Position numbers and translations under genes: made by a program. Source: Hymenobacter sp. BT559 (lineage in GTDB: Bacteria > Bacteroidota > Bacteroidia > Cytophagales > Hymenobacteraceae). Taken from it: DNA of 64,000 nucleotides. Positions 8,135 to 18,153 of this stretch are shown piece after piece (the stretch's first letter is position 1; every line of letters begins with the position of its first letter). The notes under the pieces are model-generated. The model ran no database searches. It saw only the letters and a program-made list of their open reading frames with translations, and had not been told where the DNA came from. Location of the stretch: the NCBI RefSeq assembly GCF_016427535.1, contig NZ_JAELXV010000001.1, positions 620,001 to 684,000 on the forward strand, given 5' to 3'.

Positions 8135-9730
8135 TTACTTATCCCACCACACGCGCGAGGTCAGTAGGTCGCCGCCGGTGAGGCTCGATACGCCTGAGGC
8201 GTAGCCAGCTGGGTTGTTCGATACTTCCGTAACCGGATAAATCAGGCGGCGTGGGATGGTGCCGCCGGTCACGTTGCCGGGGTAGTTCACGGGCGTCAGC
8301 TCGGGGTAGCCCGACCGGCGCCAGTTGTTCCAGCCCTCAATAAAGTTGAAGGTCGTAGACGTTTCCAGCCAGTACTGCTCGTTGATTTGCTTGAGCTGGT
8401 TAGTAGCACCTAAGGGATTAGCCAGCACAAAGGCATCAATAGTGCCTTGGTTGATGGCCCCGGCCGTGCCAAACTGCGACAGCGATTGCATAGCCCCGCG
8501 CACGCCGTTGGCGTAGTGCGTGGCAGCATTGGCGCCCACGCTCCAGCCGCGGTTGGCGGCTTCTGCTAGCAGTAGCTCGGTTTCGGCGTAGGTCAGCAGA
8601 AAGTTGGGGGCAGCGCGCTGAATATATACAGCGACGCGGGGCCGCGAGTAGTTGCCTAGGGGCGCCACATCGGCCCCGGTGCCGGTGCCACCGGGGTAGT
8701 CCGAGCGTTTGCGAATGTCGTAGGTACCGCCCGTCAGGTCGTAGCCATTGGGCAGGCCACGCTGCAGCGCGGGGGTGTTGTCGCCCACCAGCGCTTGGTT
8801 GGCATTGCCAGCAGCACCAGCCGCCGGGATTTCGGCGATGGCCCCCAGGCGGGGGTCATTGGTGGTGCGCAGGTAGTCAATCAGGGTCTTGCTCCACTTC
8901 ACTTCCCGGAAGTCGTCGGTGGTGAGCAGAGCGTTGGTGGTTGCATTCTGCGTATCGCCGAAAGCAATGTCACCGCGCACAACGGCATTATCGGTGTAGC
9001 TGGTCATGGTGCCAGCCGCCGCGGCCTTCTCCGTGTAGGTTTTGGCCAAGGTCGGGTTCGCCTTGGTCATGCGCATAGCCACGCGCACCATCAGCGAGTA
9101 ACCTAGCTTTTTCCACTGGGCCACGTCGCCGCCGTAAAGCAGGTCGCCTGAGGCTTTAGCACCCGCCGCGTCGAGGCTGGTAATAGCTGCGTCGAGCTGC
9201 GTCAGCAGGGCCGGATAAATGTCCTGTTGCTTGTCGTACTGGGGCGTAGTGATACCCTGCGAGGCCATTACTGCCTGCGAGAACGGAATGTCGCCGTAGG
9301 CATCGGTGATGCGCTGGAATATCATGATTTTCATGATATTGCTGATGGCAATCACGTTGGTGTAGCGCGAGGCACCCTGGGCGTTAGCCACGGTAATAGC
9401 CTGCTGCAAGCGGCTCAGGGCCGTATAGCCTTGGTTGAAGAGCAGCGCCTGGTAGCCCGTGAAGCCACCTGAGTTGGTGTACTTATCGCCGTTGCCGTAA
9501 TAGTTGAACGTGCTGGCCAGCGCCTGAATAGCTGGGGCCGGGTACAGCAGCTCGCCATATCCCGTGTTAGCAAACGTCAGCTGGCCATCGGTGAGCAGAT
9601 AGTTCGGATTCAGGTTGGCGGCCGAGGCGGCGTTGGGGTTGGTGTTTACATCGTCCAGATACTTCTCCGAACAGGAGGTGCTGAACAAAGTGGCGGCCGT
9701 CAAAGCCGCGTAGATAACTGTCTTTCTCAT
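8135..9730 (-). CDS. SusD/RagB family nutrient-binding outer-membrane lipoprotein
   Basis: 531 residues. The lipoprotein signal peptide ends at a lipobox Cys at residue 20 (LFSTSC), followed by SEKYLDDVNTNPNAAS, typical of the SusD-like group that pairs with SusC. The mid-region YGDIPFSQA and C-terminal NFIEGWNNWRRSGYP are family hallmarks. The protein sits on the outer leaflet and closes over the SusC channel to capture oligosaccharides. It starts 9 bases after the SusC stop and ends at an intrinsic terminator. It belongs to the subgroup annotated as SusD/RagB family nutrient-binding; the sugar cannot be read from the sequence. Confidence 0.95.
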   Translation of the reverse strand: MRKTVIYAALTAATLFSTSCSEKYLDDVNTNPNAASAANLNPNYLLTDGQLTFANTGYGELLYPAPAIQALASTFNYYGNGDKYTNSGGFTGYQALLFNQGYTALSRLQQAITVANAQGASRYTNVIAISNIMKIMIFQRITDAYGDIPFSQAVMASQGITTPQYDKQQDIYPALLTQLDAAITSLDAAGAKASGDLLYGGDVAQWKKLGYSLMVRVAMRMTKANPTLAKTYTEKAAAAGTMTSYTDNAVVRGDIAFGDTQNATTNALLTTDDFREVKWSKTLIDYLRTTNDPRLGAIAEIPAAGAAGNANQALVGDNTPALQRGLPNGYDLTGGTYDIRKRSDYPGGTGTGADVAPLGNYSRPRVAVYIQRAAPNFLLTYAETELLLAEAANRGWSVGANAATHYANGVRGAMQSLSQFGTAGAINQGTIDAFVLANPLGATNQLKQINEQYWLETSTTFNFIEGWNNWRRSGYPELTPVNYPGNVTGGTIPRRLIYPVTEVSNNPAGYASGVSSLTGGDLLTSRVWWDK

Positions 9731-9739
9731 CGCGCTAGC

Positions 9740-12700
9740 TTATTTAAATTTAACATTGAGGGTAACACCATACGTGCGGGCGAAAGGCAGCGAGCCGCCT
9801 TCTACCCCAGCATAGGCAACGAGGGGCGAGATGGTGTTTTCCGGGTCGATGTTATCGGTGCGCTTCATGATGGTGAACAGGTTGCGGCCTACCAGCGACA
9901 GGGTAACGGCCTGGAACGGCGTGCGGGCCAGCAGTGCTTGGTTGAAGGTGTAGCCGAACGTGAGCTGACGGAATTTGATGAAGCTGCCGTCGAGTACCGA
10001 CAGAGCCGACACGTTGGTAGCCAGTTTGGGGTAGTACTCGTAAGCAGGCACCACGATGTCGTTGCGCTGGCCGTTTTCTTTCACACCTTCGGCAACTACG
10101 CCGTTTTCGCGGCCTACTAGGGTAGCCTGGTTGAGGCCACGGTTGTAAGAGTAGTACTCGGTAGCCGACAAAATCTTATTGTTGAATTTGTAGTCAATCA
10201 ACGCCGACAGGCTGAAGTTCCCGAAGTTGAAATCGTTGTTCCAGCCGCCGAATAGGTTAGCAATGCCCGAGCCCATAGGTTTCAGGTCGCCGCGCAGCGG
10301 CACGCCATCGCTACCCACAATCACGTTGCCGCTAGCATCGCGCTTGTAGTCGTAGGCCCGCACCTGCGAGATAGCCATGCCCTTCACGATGCCGATGTTG
10401 CCGTTCATGGGGCGGTAGGTGCCGGTTTGCAGCGGGTTGTTGGCGCCGCCGTCGATGTCCAGTACCTCGTTGTGCAGCTTGGTGAAGTTGAAGGTCGACG
10501 ACCAAGTGAAAGTGCCGCGCTTGATGGGCACTACGTTCAGAGCCAATTCTACACCGCGGTTCAGGGTCGAGCCTAGGTTCACGGTAGTGCCCTCGTAGCC
10601 CGTCGATACTGACAGGGCCGCGTTTACAATTTCGCCGGTGGTCTTGCGGTTGAAGTACGCCACGTCCAAGCCAATGCGGTTGTTGAGGAACTTCAACTCG
10701 GTACCAATTTCAAACTCGCGCAGGTTGTAGGGGCGCAGGTTGGCATTGGGCAGGGTCGAGCTGTACGAAGCACGTGGCACACCATTGATGGGGTTACCGA
10801 TGTTGTAGTACAGGTCAGTCAGGTAGGGGTTAGCGGCCTCGCCGCTGGTCTTGGCGTAAGAGGCACGCAGCTTGCCATAGCTCAGGGCCGGCGAGTCGAG
10901 CAGGTCCGAGAAGATGAAGCTACCCGCTACCGACGGCGTAAAGATGCTGCGGTTGCCGTTGGGCAGCGACGAGAAACGGTCGTAGCGGCCGGTCGTGCTC
11001 AGCGTCAAGAACTTGTAGGTGAAGTCGGCGGTGTAGTAAAGCGAAGGCGTTACGAGCTCCGTAGACTGGTACTCTAGGTTGCGGGTGCGCAGGTTGGTGG
11101 GCGTGTACAGGTAGGGTACGATGAAGTTCCCACCGTATAAGCGGCTGCTCTCAAACTTGTTGCGACGGTAGTTGGCACCTACGCTAGCGCTGATGGAGAA
11201 GTCCTGGTTCAGGCTCTTGCTGAACGACAAGAGAGCGTCCGAGTTCATTTCCAGGCGGCTACCTAGAGTTAGGTTGTCGAGGGCACCTTCGCCGGCGTTC
11301 GAATAGAGCGTGCCATAGGGCGTTACGCCAAAGCGACGGTCGCTGGAGTAGTCGTAGCCGATGCGGCCCAGTAGCGAGAGGTAGTCGGTGAACTGGTAGC
11401 GGGCCGAGAGCGAGCTGATGAGGCGCTTGCGCGATACGTCATTCACAAACTGGTTCACTACAAACCAAGGGTTAGTAGCGTAGCTGTCCGAGTTCCAAGC
11501 CGTTTCGAGGCCATTGTTGTTGGGGTCGTAGCCGGGCGACAGCGTAGCCTGGTCGATGTTGGGCGCCAGGAACAAGATGTTGTTGGCGTTCAGCGGCGCG
11601 TCGCTCAGCTGCGCGCGGTTTTTGTCCTGCTGGTCGATGTAGCTGGCCGTCAAGTTAAAGCTTAGCTTGGTAGTCAGGTCGTAGTTCGTGTTGAAGTTAA
11701 TCGTGCGACGCGTCAGGCCGCTGTTGCGCAGGATAGACTTGCTGTCTAGGTTCGACAGCGATAGGCGGTAGGTGCCTTTCTCGCCGCCACCCGAAACTGC
11801 TACTGTGTTCGTCCACGACGGGGCAGTGCGGTAGAAGTTGTTGATGTTGCCTTTTACCTTAGAATAAGCGTGCTGCTGGCCGTCGATGCCGATGGTTTGC
11901 GAGCCATCAAGGCGCGAGCCCCAGGCCGTGTTGCCCGATACGATGGCCGAAGCCCGGTCGGTGGGCTTTATGCCTTGGCTGCCCTGGCCGTACTGGTCCT
12001 GGAAGTTGGTGTTGTCAACGGCGCGGTCAAGCTGGTAGTTGGTGTTGTACTCAATCGTGGTTTTGGTGCGCGAGCCGCTCTTGGTCGTGATTTGAATTAC
12101 GCCGTTGGCTGCCCGGGCGCCATACAGGGCCGAAGCCGTCGAGCCTTTCAGCACCGTCACGGTTTCGATATCATCGGGGTTGATGTTGCTGATACCGTCG
12201 CCTAGGTCAGCGCCGCCCCACTCGCCAGCACTGCCCCGCACGGTGTTATCCATCGGTACACCGTTGATAACAATCAGCGGCGACGACGTGCCCGAGAACG
12301 ACGTTACGCCCCGAATGTTGAGGCGTGCCGATGAGCCAGGGCCACCGCTGGCGCCTGCCACGTTGAGACCCGCCACGCGGCCCTGCAGTGAGTTAGCCAC
12401 GTTGGTTTCGCGCGCTACGTTGAGCAGGCCGCCATCTACTTTCGTAACAGCGTAGCCAATCTTACGCTCGTCTTTTTTGATACCTAGGGCCGTTACCACG
12501 ACCTCGCCAAGCTCCTTGTTATCAACGGCCATAATCACGTTGATAGAGGAGCGGCCTTTCACTTGGACAGTTTGGCTTACATAGCCCACGTAGGAAAATA
12601 CCAGCGTGCCTTCGTTGGGTACGTTCACGGCGTAGTTGCCATCCACGTCCGAGGTGGTGCCCTGGGTGGTGCCGCTTACCAGGATGCTTACCCCAATCAG

Positions 12701-12811
12701 GGGCTCATTGGTAGCACTGGTTATCTTACCAGAAACCTTGCTGGCTTGGGCAAAGGCGTAGCCTTGACAAAGCAGCAAGAGTAGGACAAGTAACTGTATG
12801 GTTCTTCTCAT
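9740..12811 (-). CDS. SusC/RagA family TonB-linked outer-membrane transporter
   Basis: 1023 residues: signal peptide (about 1-22), a carboxypeptidase-D-like beta-sandwich (about 23-105, VSGKITSATNEPLIGVSILV ...), a plug domain containing INPDDIETVTVLKGSTASALYG, then a 22-strand barrel ending in the aromatic-rich terminus TYGVTLNVKFK. It imports oligosaccharides delivered by the partner SusD using TonB-ExbBD energy. There is no N-terminal STN domain, so it is not an anti-sigma-coupled transducer. A TTTG-N20-TACTTTTG promoter lies about 430 bases upstream. It is separate from, but adjacent to, the glycan-degrading operon and so is the likely importer for it. Confidence 0.96.
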   Translation of the reverse strand: MRRTIQLLVLLLLLCQGYAFAQASKVSGKITSATNEPLIGVSILVSGTTQGTTSDVDGNYAVNVPNEGTLVFSYVGYVSQTVQVKGRSSINVIMAVDNKELGEVVVTALGIKKDERKIGYAVTKVDGGLLNVARETNVANSLQGRVAGLNVAGASGGPGSSARLNIRGVTSFSGTSSPLIVINGVPMDNTVRGSAGEWGGADLGDGISNINPDDIETVTVLKGSTASALYGARAANGVIQITTKSGSRTKTTIEYNTNYQLDRAVDNTNFQDQYGQGSQGIKPTDRASAIVSGNTAWGSRLDGSQTIGIDGQQHAYSKVKGNINNFYRTAPSWTNTVAVSGGGEKGTYRLSLSNLDSKSILRNSGLTRRTINFNTNYDLTTKLSFNLTASYIDQQDKNRAQLSDAPLNANNILFLAPNIDQATLSPGYDPNNNGLETAWNSDSYATNPWFVVNQFVNDVSRKRLISSLSARYQFTDYLSLLGRIGYDYSSDRRFGVTPYGTLYSNAGEGALDNLTLGSRLEMNSDALLSFSKSLNQDFSISASVGANYRRNKFESSRLYGGNFIVPYLYTPTNLRTRNLEYQSTELVTPSLYYTADFTYKFLTLSTTGRYDRFSSLPNGNRSIFTPSVAGSFIFSDLLDSPALSYGKLRASYAKTSGEAANPYLTDLYYNIGNPINGVPRASYSSTLPNANLRPYNLREFEIGTELKFLNNRIGLDVAYFNRKTTGEIVNAALSVSTGYEGTTVNLGSTLNRGVELALNVVPIKRGTFTWSSTFNFTKLHNEVLDIDGGANNPLQTGTYRPMNGNIGIVKGMAISQVRAYDYKRDASGNVIVGSDGVPLRGDLKPMGSGIANLFGGWNNDFNFGNFSLSALIDYKFNNKILSATEYYSYNRGLNQATLVGRENGVVAEGVKENGQRNDIVVPAYEYYPKLATNVSALSVLDGSFIKFRQLTFGYTFNQALLARTPFQAVTLSLVGRNLFTIMKRTDNIDPENTISPLVAYAGVEGGSLPFARTYGVTLNVKFK

Positions 12812-13430
12812 GGCAAGTTGAGTAAGGTGAGGGAAATGTGGGGTGAGGTGAACTAGTGGAACAAGCGAAGGCCGGCAGAGAGCGACGAATAGCGCTGGCG
12901 GAACGAAGGCTTTGCACGGAGCTGAAAATAAGCCTCGTGAATGCTAAAGCACAACCGAAAATAAGCTGGAAAACGGTATTAATTCGCCTTGGGAAGTACT
13001 GCACCTAAAGCACGCTTCCGGGGGCGCTGCGTCGCGGAGAATAGCTTGAGCAGAGGGTAAGCATGCTTCTTTACAAATATGAATTTAAGGAGAGGGGTAG
13101 GCTTAAGCTAAAGCGTCTGGCACCACTCAACTATTTTGTAAAACAAAGGCTGCTCTAAGTACTTGGTCAACTGAATGCTTCAAGGTAATACTCTTGGTGT
13201 CAACTTACTACTATCAATTTAAAAAATTGATAAAAAATTAACTCAAAAGTAATCAGGTGTCCGTTATAAAACAAATTAATTATTTTATACTCAGTGTAAT
13301 GACCTGAACCAAAAAGCTAGTTGCTAAGATTTAATAGTTGACCAATGCCGTGTTTATAAGGCCAATTCTAGCCTGAAGTGCACCATGAAGTAAGCTACCG
13401 GAAATTGGTACTAATTTAATCCGGTCTAAG
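12812..13430. other. Gene-free leader and promoter region of the SusC operon
   Basis: About 620 bases between SusC and the hairpin that follows the GH92 gene. The part from about 13060 to 13340 is clearly AT-richer than the flanks. It holds the promoter described separately and a small inverted repeat at 13214-13230 (seven-base arms, three-base A loop). The leader of about 430 bases has no convincing ORF and no riboswitch that I recognise. Confidence 0.6.
13244..13275 (-). promoter_or_regulatory. Bacteroidota-type promoter for SusC-SusD
   Basis: On the minus strand TTTG (13275-13272) is followed after 20 bases by TACTTTTG (13251-13244), matching the TTTG-N19/20-TAnnTTTG consensus of the Bacteroidota housekeeping sigma factor. 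It lies in an AT-rich stretch. Transcription would start near 13237, leaving a long untranslated leader before SusC. Confidence 0.65.
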
Positions 13431-13473
13431 CTAAGGTTGAGCTAAGTAAGGGGCTTATCTAGCTCAACCTTAG
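13431..13473 (-). terminator. Hairpin at the end of the glycan-degradation operon
   Basis: Arms 13431-13444 and 13460-13473 are perfect 14-base complements around a 15-base loop and overlap the TAA stop of the GH92 gene. The T-tract is missing, so it may act as a Rho-assisted terminator or an RNA-stabilising hairpin. Confidence 0.55.
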
Positions 13474-15773
13474 TTCATGGCCGACCTAGGCCGGTCTTGC
13501 GGCGCCACGCCCCAGGTAGCACTAGGCTTGGGACCCATTTCCATTACTAGCTTGCCGCCCTGCTGTAAGTCCTGGTACCGGAGGTAGGACTTGCTATAGG
13601 ATTTGCCATTAAGCGTAACGCGTTGGATGTACTTGTTGGCCGTGCTGTTATTTTTTGCTTCAATAGCAAACGTCTTGCCGCCGCCCAGCGCGATGGTAGC
13701 CTGATTAATCGAGGGGCTGCCGAAGATGAAGTTGCCGTTGGCGGGGTTGAGCTGGTAGAAGCCTAGGGTCGAGAGCACATGCCAGGCCGACATCTGCCCC
13801 ACGTCTTCGTTGCCGATAATGCCGTCGTTTTTAGTTGTGTAGAAGTTATCGGTGATGAAGCGGACCTTTTCAGCCGTTTTCCAGGGCTGGCCCACGTAGC
13901 TGTAGAGGTAGGTGATGTGGTGGCCCGGCTCGTTGCCGTGCGCATACATACCGATGAGGCCCGAGATGTCGGGCGAGGCCTCGGCGCCCATGTCACCTTT
14001 CACAACGAACAGCGAATCGAGCTTCTGGCTGAAGCGCTTTTCGCCCCCTAGTAGGCCGATGAGACCTTCCACATCCTGCGGCACTAGCCAGGTGTACTGC
14101 CAGGCGTTGCCCTCCGTGAAGTCGCTTTTCATATGCACCGACGAGAAGGGGCTGAACGGCGTGCGCCACTCGGTTTGCGATACGCGGCCTCGCATGAAGC
14201 CCACGCGCTTGTCGAAGTAGTTCTGGTAGTTCTGGCCGCGCTTACTGAAGTAGGCGTAATCTTCTTTTTTACCCATCTTCTTGGCCATCTGCGCAATGCA
14301 CCAGTCATCGATGGCGTATTCCAGGCCCTTCGACACGTTCTCGACCTCGCTATCGGCCGGAATGTAGCCCAACTCCTTCACCGATTTCAGGCCGAACTCG
14401 TTGCCCATGGCAGTGGCCTTAATGGCCTCATAGGCTAGGTTAGCGTCGAAGCCTTTGAAGCCTTTCATGTAAGCATCTACCACTACCGGCACGGCGCTGT
14501 AGCCCACCATGCAGTTGGTTTCGTTGGCCATAAGATGCCACACTGGCAGCTTGCCCTGCTGCTGGTAAATAGCTAGCATGCTCTGCACCATGTCGTTGAC
14601 GCGCTTGGGCTGGAGCAGGGTAAAGAGCGGATGAGCCGCCCGGTAGGTATCCCAGAGCGAGAAGGTAGTGAGGTTGGTAAAGCCGGGATTGGTGTGCACT
14701 TTCTTGTCAGTGCCCCAGTAATCACCGTTGTGGTCATTGAAAATCGACGGGGCTACCATGGTGTGGTAGAGCGCCGTGTAAAAAGTCTTCATACGGACCG
14801 GGTCGGCCTGGATGCGCACCTTTTGCAGCTCCTGGTTCCAAGCAGCGTCGGCCTGGGCGACAGTTTTGGTGAAGTTCCAACCCGGCAGTTCGGCCCTAAT
14901 GTTGGCCAGCGCGCCAGTGGTACTTACGGGCGAGATGCCGACTTTTAGCTTCACCACCTCGCCTTCTTTGGTCGTGAACGTGACAACGCCTTTCAGCCGG
15001 TTGCCGCTAGCGGCGGGCGTAGTGTTGCCTAAGGTATCCGTTACCTGCACGCTAGTGAACTCGCGGATAGGCTTCGACAGGACGGCCGCGAAATACAGGC
15101 GCTGGTCCTTGGCCCAGCCCTTGGAGAAGCGGTATCCTACCAGAGTGCTGTCGTTGAGCTTTTCGATGTGGGTATCGGTGGCTAGGTCCCAGCCGATGCC
15201 CTGCTGCAAGTCAAACACAAGGTGCGCCGCGTCGGACTTGGGGAAGGTGTACTGGTGGAAGCCTACCCGTTCGGTGGCCGTCAGCTCGGCCTTGATGTTG
15301 TAGCGCTTGAGGCGCACGCTGTAGTAGCCGGGGCGTACGCTTTCTTCCTTGTGTGAAAACAGCGAAATGAAACCTTTCTGTGGATTTTTGGGCGTGCCTT
15401 TTACTACCCGCACGTCGCCGGTGGTAGGCATCACGGCCACATCACCTAGGTCGCCGATGCCGGTGCCGCTGAGGTGGGTGTGCGAAAAACCCACGATAGT
15501 GGAATCAGAATAATGGTAGCCCGAGCACCAGTCCCAGCCCTCCGAGCGGTTGACTGGCCCTAGCTGCACACCGCCAAATGGCACGTTGGCCCCCAAGAAC
15601 ACGTGGCCGTGAAACCCGGTGCCGATGTAAGGGTCGACGTACTGCGTAAGGCCGGCCGCCGGGGCCAGGCGCGAGACCTTGCGCGGCGGGGTACCGGCCG
15701 CGGCAGTTAATGCCGCAATGCTGCAAGCCAACGCGGCTGCTGAGTAACGAAATGGGGTGGGGTAGAACTTCAT
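13470..15773 (-). CDS. GH92 family alpha-mannosidase, exported
   Basis: 767 residues from the ATG at 15773; a GTG nine bases earlier is in frame, but the ATG gives the better signal peptide (KFYPTPFRYSAAALACSIAA). Family hallmarks: YVDPYIGTG at the start of the mature protein, FSHTHLSGTG, WDTYRAAHPLFTL, GNEPGHHITYLYSY and GNEDVGQMSAWHV, the last two bordering the calcium-containing active site. GH92 enzymes are calcium-dependent exo-alpha-mannosidases that trim N-glycan mannose arms in the periplasm or at the surface. It is the last gene of the hydrolase operon and carries the hairpin at its stop codon. Linkage specificity (1,2, 1,3 or 1,6) is not determined by what I can see. Confidence 0.95.
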   Translation of the reverse strand: MKFYPTPFRYSAAALACSIAALTAAAGTPPRKVSRLAPAAGLTQYVDPYIGTGFHGHVFLGANVPFGGVQLGPVNRSEGWDWCSGYHYSDSTIVGFSHTHLSGTGIGDLGDVAVMPTTGDVRVVKGTPKNPQKGFISLFSHKEESVRPGYYSVRLKRYNIKAELTATERVGFHQYTFPKSDAAHLVFDLQQGIGWDLATDTHIEKLNDSTLVGYRFSKGWAKDQRLYFAAVLSKPIREFTSVQVTDTLGNTTPAASGNRLKGVVTFTTKEGEVVKLKVGISPVSTTGALANIRAELPGWNFTKTVAQADAAWNQELQKVRIQADPVRMKTFYTALYHTMVAPSIFNDHNGDYWGTDKKVHTNPGFTNLTTFSLWDTYRAAHPLFTLLQPKRVNDMVQSMLAIYQQQGKLPVWHLMANETNCMVGYSAVPVVVDAYMKGFKGFDANLAYEAIKATAMGNEFGLKSVKELGYIPADSEVENVSKGLEYAIDDWCIAQMAKKMGKKEDYAYFSKRGQNYQNYFDKRVGFMRGRVSQTEWRTPFSPFSSVHMKSDFTEGNAWQYTWLVPQDVEGLIGLLGGEKRFSQKLDSLFVVKGDMGAEASPDISGLIGMYAHGNEPGHHITYLYSYVGQPWKTAEKVRFITDNFYTTKNDGIIGNEDVGQMSAWHVLSTLGFYQLNPANGNFIFGSPSINQATIALGGGKTFAIEAKNNSTANKYIQRVTLNGKSYSKSYLRYQDLQQGGKLVMEMGPKPSATWGVAPQDRPRSAMN

Positions 15774-15834
15774 AAAACGCACAAAATCAACTGAAGCGGA
15801 GAGCCTATGGTATAATGAACAAGCAATAAGTGAC

Positions 15835-18129
15835 TTAATGCCGGAGCCAGCTGGCTGGCACGGGCTGCGGCGTGCTGCCGTTGAGGCTGTATTTCAGCAG
15901 GAGTGAATAGCCGCCGCCGCCCTCCACGAAGTCGAGCGCGAACGGCTGCAAACCTTGGGCCAGGGCCACCTGGCCACTTTTCTCAATGGCCGAGTGCAGG
16001 CCGCCATTATCTACCACCATGCGGTCGGCTATGCGTAGGATGCCGCCGTCGTCGCAGGTCAAGTAGAAAGTGTAGATGCCGGTGGTCGGTACGTCGAGGT
16101 AGCCGCGAAACTGCACCCCGAACTTGTCGGTTTCGGCCTGTTTGGGCACAGCTACGGCGTTTACCACGGCGCTGCCCTTAGCCGTGGCCTGCTGCATGGC
16201 GGCCGACTTCGGGAAGTAGCCGGTGAAATAAGTGGCCGTCAAGCCGGCGGTGGTAGACTGGTTGCGCGCGGGCTCGGCGTTATTCTGCTGTTTATAGTTA
16301 ATGGTGTATGTGTCGCCTTTCAGGCCCTCAGGCGTGTAGGCGGCCAACTTTATTGTAGCCGGCTGGCTAATGGGCAGCGGCTTCGCTAGCATCGGCGAGG
16401 TAGCCGTGGGGTTACTACCGTCGGTGGTGTAGCGCAGCGTCAGGTTGTTGAGTGGCTTCTGCACGGCCAAGGTGGTGCTGGTGGTGAAGACACTTTCCTC
16501 CACGAAGCCGCCTAGGTCGGGCACGCGGTAATGAGCGCCTAGCTGCCCTAGGCGGGGGTAGTGCGCTTTGAGGCGCTGCTGGTAGGCGGCGAAGTTGGGC
16601 TTATTGGTCCACACCACTTCGGCCAGGGCCGTCATGCGGGGCAGCACCATGTAGTCGGCGCGGTTCTCGGTAGGTACTTGCTCGGTCCAGAGGTTGGCCT
16701 GGGCACCTAGGATGGCTTTCGCGGCGTCGGTACCCATCAGCGCTGGTGGGGTGGGCTGTAATTGATAAACCTGAGCCAGCGAATTTTTATCGGGCAGGTA
16801 GTCGAAGTACAGCGGGTTGTTGGGCGTCATCACCACCTGGTTGCCGTTGCGGGCGGCGCGCAGGGGCGCGTCGGGCACCCAAGTGCGCCAGTACATCACG
16901 GTGGCCGAGGCATCTACGCCACCATCAAGCACCTCGTCCCAGCCTATCATTTTCTTACCCTTGCTCTGCAAAAAGCGCTCGATGCGGCGCACGAAGTAGC
17001 TCTGCAGCCCATTCACGTCCTTGATGCCTTCCTTCTGCATCAGCTCGGTGCATGCTCCCGCCTGGGCCCAGGTGGTTTTCTCTACCTCGTCGGCCCCGAT
17101 GTGCACGTAGCGACTCGGGAAGAGGGCGGCCACCTCGCTCAGCACGTTTTGGGCAAACTCGTAGGTGCCCTCATTGCAGGGGCACAGTGGCACCGAAAAC
17201 TCCTTGCCCCAGGTGGCGGTGCCCGTGCAGCTCAGGGCGGGGTAGGCGCGTAGGGCGGCCATCATATGGCCGGGCATGTCGATTTCGGGGATGATTTCGA
17301 TGTGCCGGGCCGCCGCGAAGGCAATGATGTCCTTAAGCTGCTGCTGGGTGTAAAAGCCGCCGTATTCGGTGCGGCCTTTGCGCTGGCGCAGGTGCTTAGG
17401 GTCGAGAGCGAAGTCAGGATTGTCTTTCGACTTCTTGATGCAGGCCGAATCTTGGTTGTTGAGCGTGCGCCAGGCCCCTAGGGTAGTCAGCTCAGGGTAT
17501 TTCTTGATTTCGATGCGCCAGCCCTGGTCATCGGTCAGGTGCAGGTGCAGCTTGTTGAACTTGTAGAGCGCCAGCAGGTCGAGGTACTTCTTGAGGTACT
17601 CGACCGAGAAAAAGTGGCGCGATACGTCGAGGTGCATGCCACGCCAGCTGTAGGCCGGCTGGTCCTGAATCTGCACGGCGGGCAGGCGCAGCGAGGCAGT
17701 TTTGCCCGGCTTTTCTATGGTGGGCGGCAGTAGTTGCCGCACCGTTTGCACGGCCCGGAACATACCGGCCGGCTCCTTGGCCGCCAGCGTCACGCGTTGC
17801 GGCGTGACGGTGAGGCGGTAGCCCTCGGGCGCCGTAATGGCCGGGTCGTATACCAGCGCGATGCTGCCCGCCGTGGCCAGCTTGGCGGCTGGCAGCGGCT
17901 TGCCCAGGCCGTTAGCCAGCAGGTGCTGCAGCTGCTGTGCCTCCTGCACGAACTTGCCCCCGGCCGGTAGCACCAAGCGGGTAGCCCCCGTGATGGCGAA
18001 GCTGCCGCTAGCCGGCACCAGCGAGGTCGGGTACGGAATCAGGGGGAAGGCCGTGCCCGCCGACTGCGCGCCTGCCACCCGCCCCACCAGCAGGCATCCA
18101 ACTAAACAAAGGAGTGGTTTGATTGACAC
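15835..18129 (-). CDS. GH20 beta-N-acetylhexosaminidase with C-terminal PA14 domain
   Basis: 764 residues. The start is GTG at 18129: an in-frame TAA, the stop of the upstream gene, lies 24 bases before it and the GTG opens a good signal peptide (SIKPLLCLVGCLLVGRVAGAQ). Domains: GH20b alpha/beta domain (about 25-150), the catalytic barrel starting YSWRGMHLDVSRHFF, the Asp-Glu pair in VHIGADEVEKTTW (about 345), a chitobiase-C-like region (YTTDGSNPTATS), then a PA14 module (about 625-760) with TYFTGYF and TCDDGGILRIADRMVVDNGG. It removes terminal GlcNAc/GalNAc by substrate-assisted catalysis. The PA14 part probably binds glycan. It is a paralogue of the GH20 gene at 22278-24608, which lacks PA14. 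Confidence 0.95.
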   Translation of the reverse strand: MSIKPLLCLVGCLLVGRVAGAQSAGTAFPLIPYPTSLVPASGSFAITGATRLVLPAGGKFVQEAQQLQHLLANGLGKPLPAAKLATAGSIALVYDPAITAPEGYRLTVTPQRVTLAAKEPAGMFRAVQTVRQLLPPTIEKPGKTASLRLPAVQIQDQPAYSWRGMHLDVSRHFFSVEYLKKYLDLLALYKFNKLHLHLTDDQGWRIEIKKYPELTTLGAWRTLNNQDSACIKKSKDNPDFALDPKHLRQRKGRTEYGGFYTQQQLKDIIAFAAARHIEIIPEIDMPGHMMAALRAYPALSCTGTATWGKEFSVPLCPCNEGTYEFAQNVLSEVAALFPSRYVHIGADEVEKTTWAQAGACTELMQKEGIKDVNGLQSYFVRRIERFLQSKGKKMIGWDEVLDGGVDASATVMYWRTWVPDAPLRAARNGNQVVMTPNNPLYFDYLPDKNSLAQVYQLQPTPPALMGTDAAKAILGAQANLWTEQVPTENRADYMVLPRMTALAEVVWTNKPNFAAYQQRLKAHYPRLGQLGAHYRVPDLGGFVEESVFTTSTTLAVQKPLNNLTLRYTTDGSNPTATSPMLAKPLPISQPATIKLAAYTPEGLKGDTYTINYKQQNNAEPARNQSTTAGLTATYFTGYFPKSAAMQQATAKGSAVVNAVAVPKQAETDKFGVQFRGYLDVPTTGIYTFYLTCDDGGILRIADRMVVDNGGLHSAIEKSGQVALAQGLQPFALDFVEGGGGYSLLLKYSLNGSTPQPVPASWLRH

Positions 18130-18153
18130 GGCGGTGGGGGCTAGGGGAGGGGG

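Noticed and set aside
13214..13230. Small inverted repeat as a terminator in the SusC leader
   Set aside because: It is all A/T in the stem, so too weak for an intrinsic terminator; it is listed only as part of the leader.
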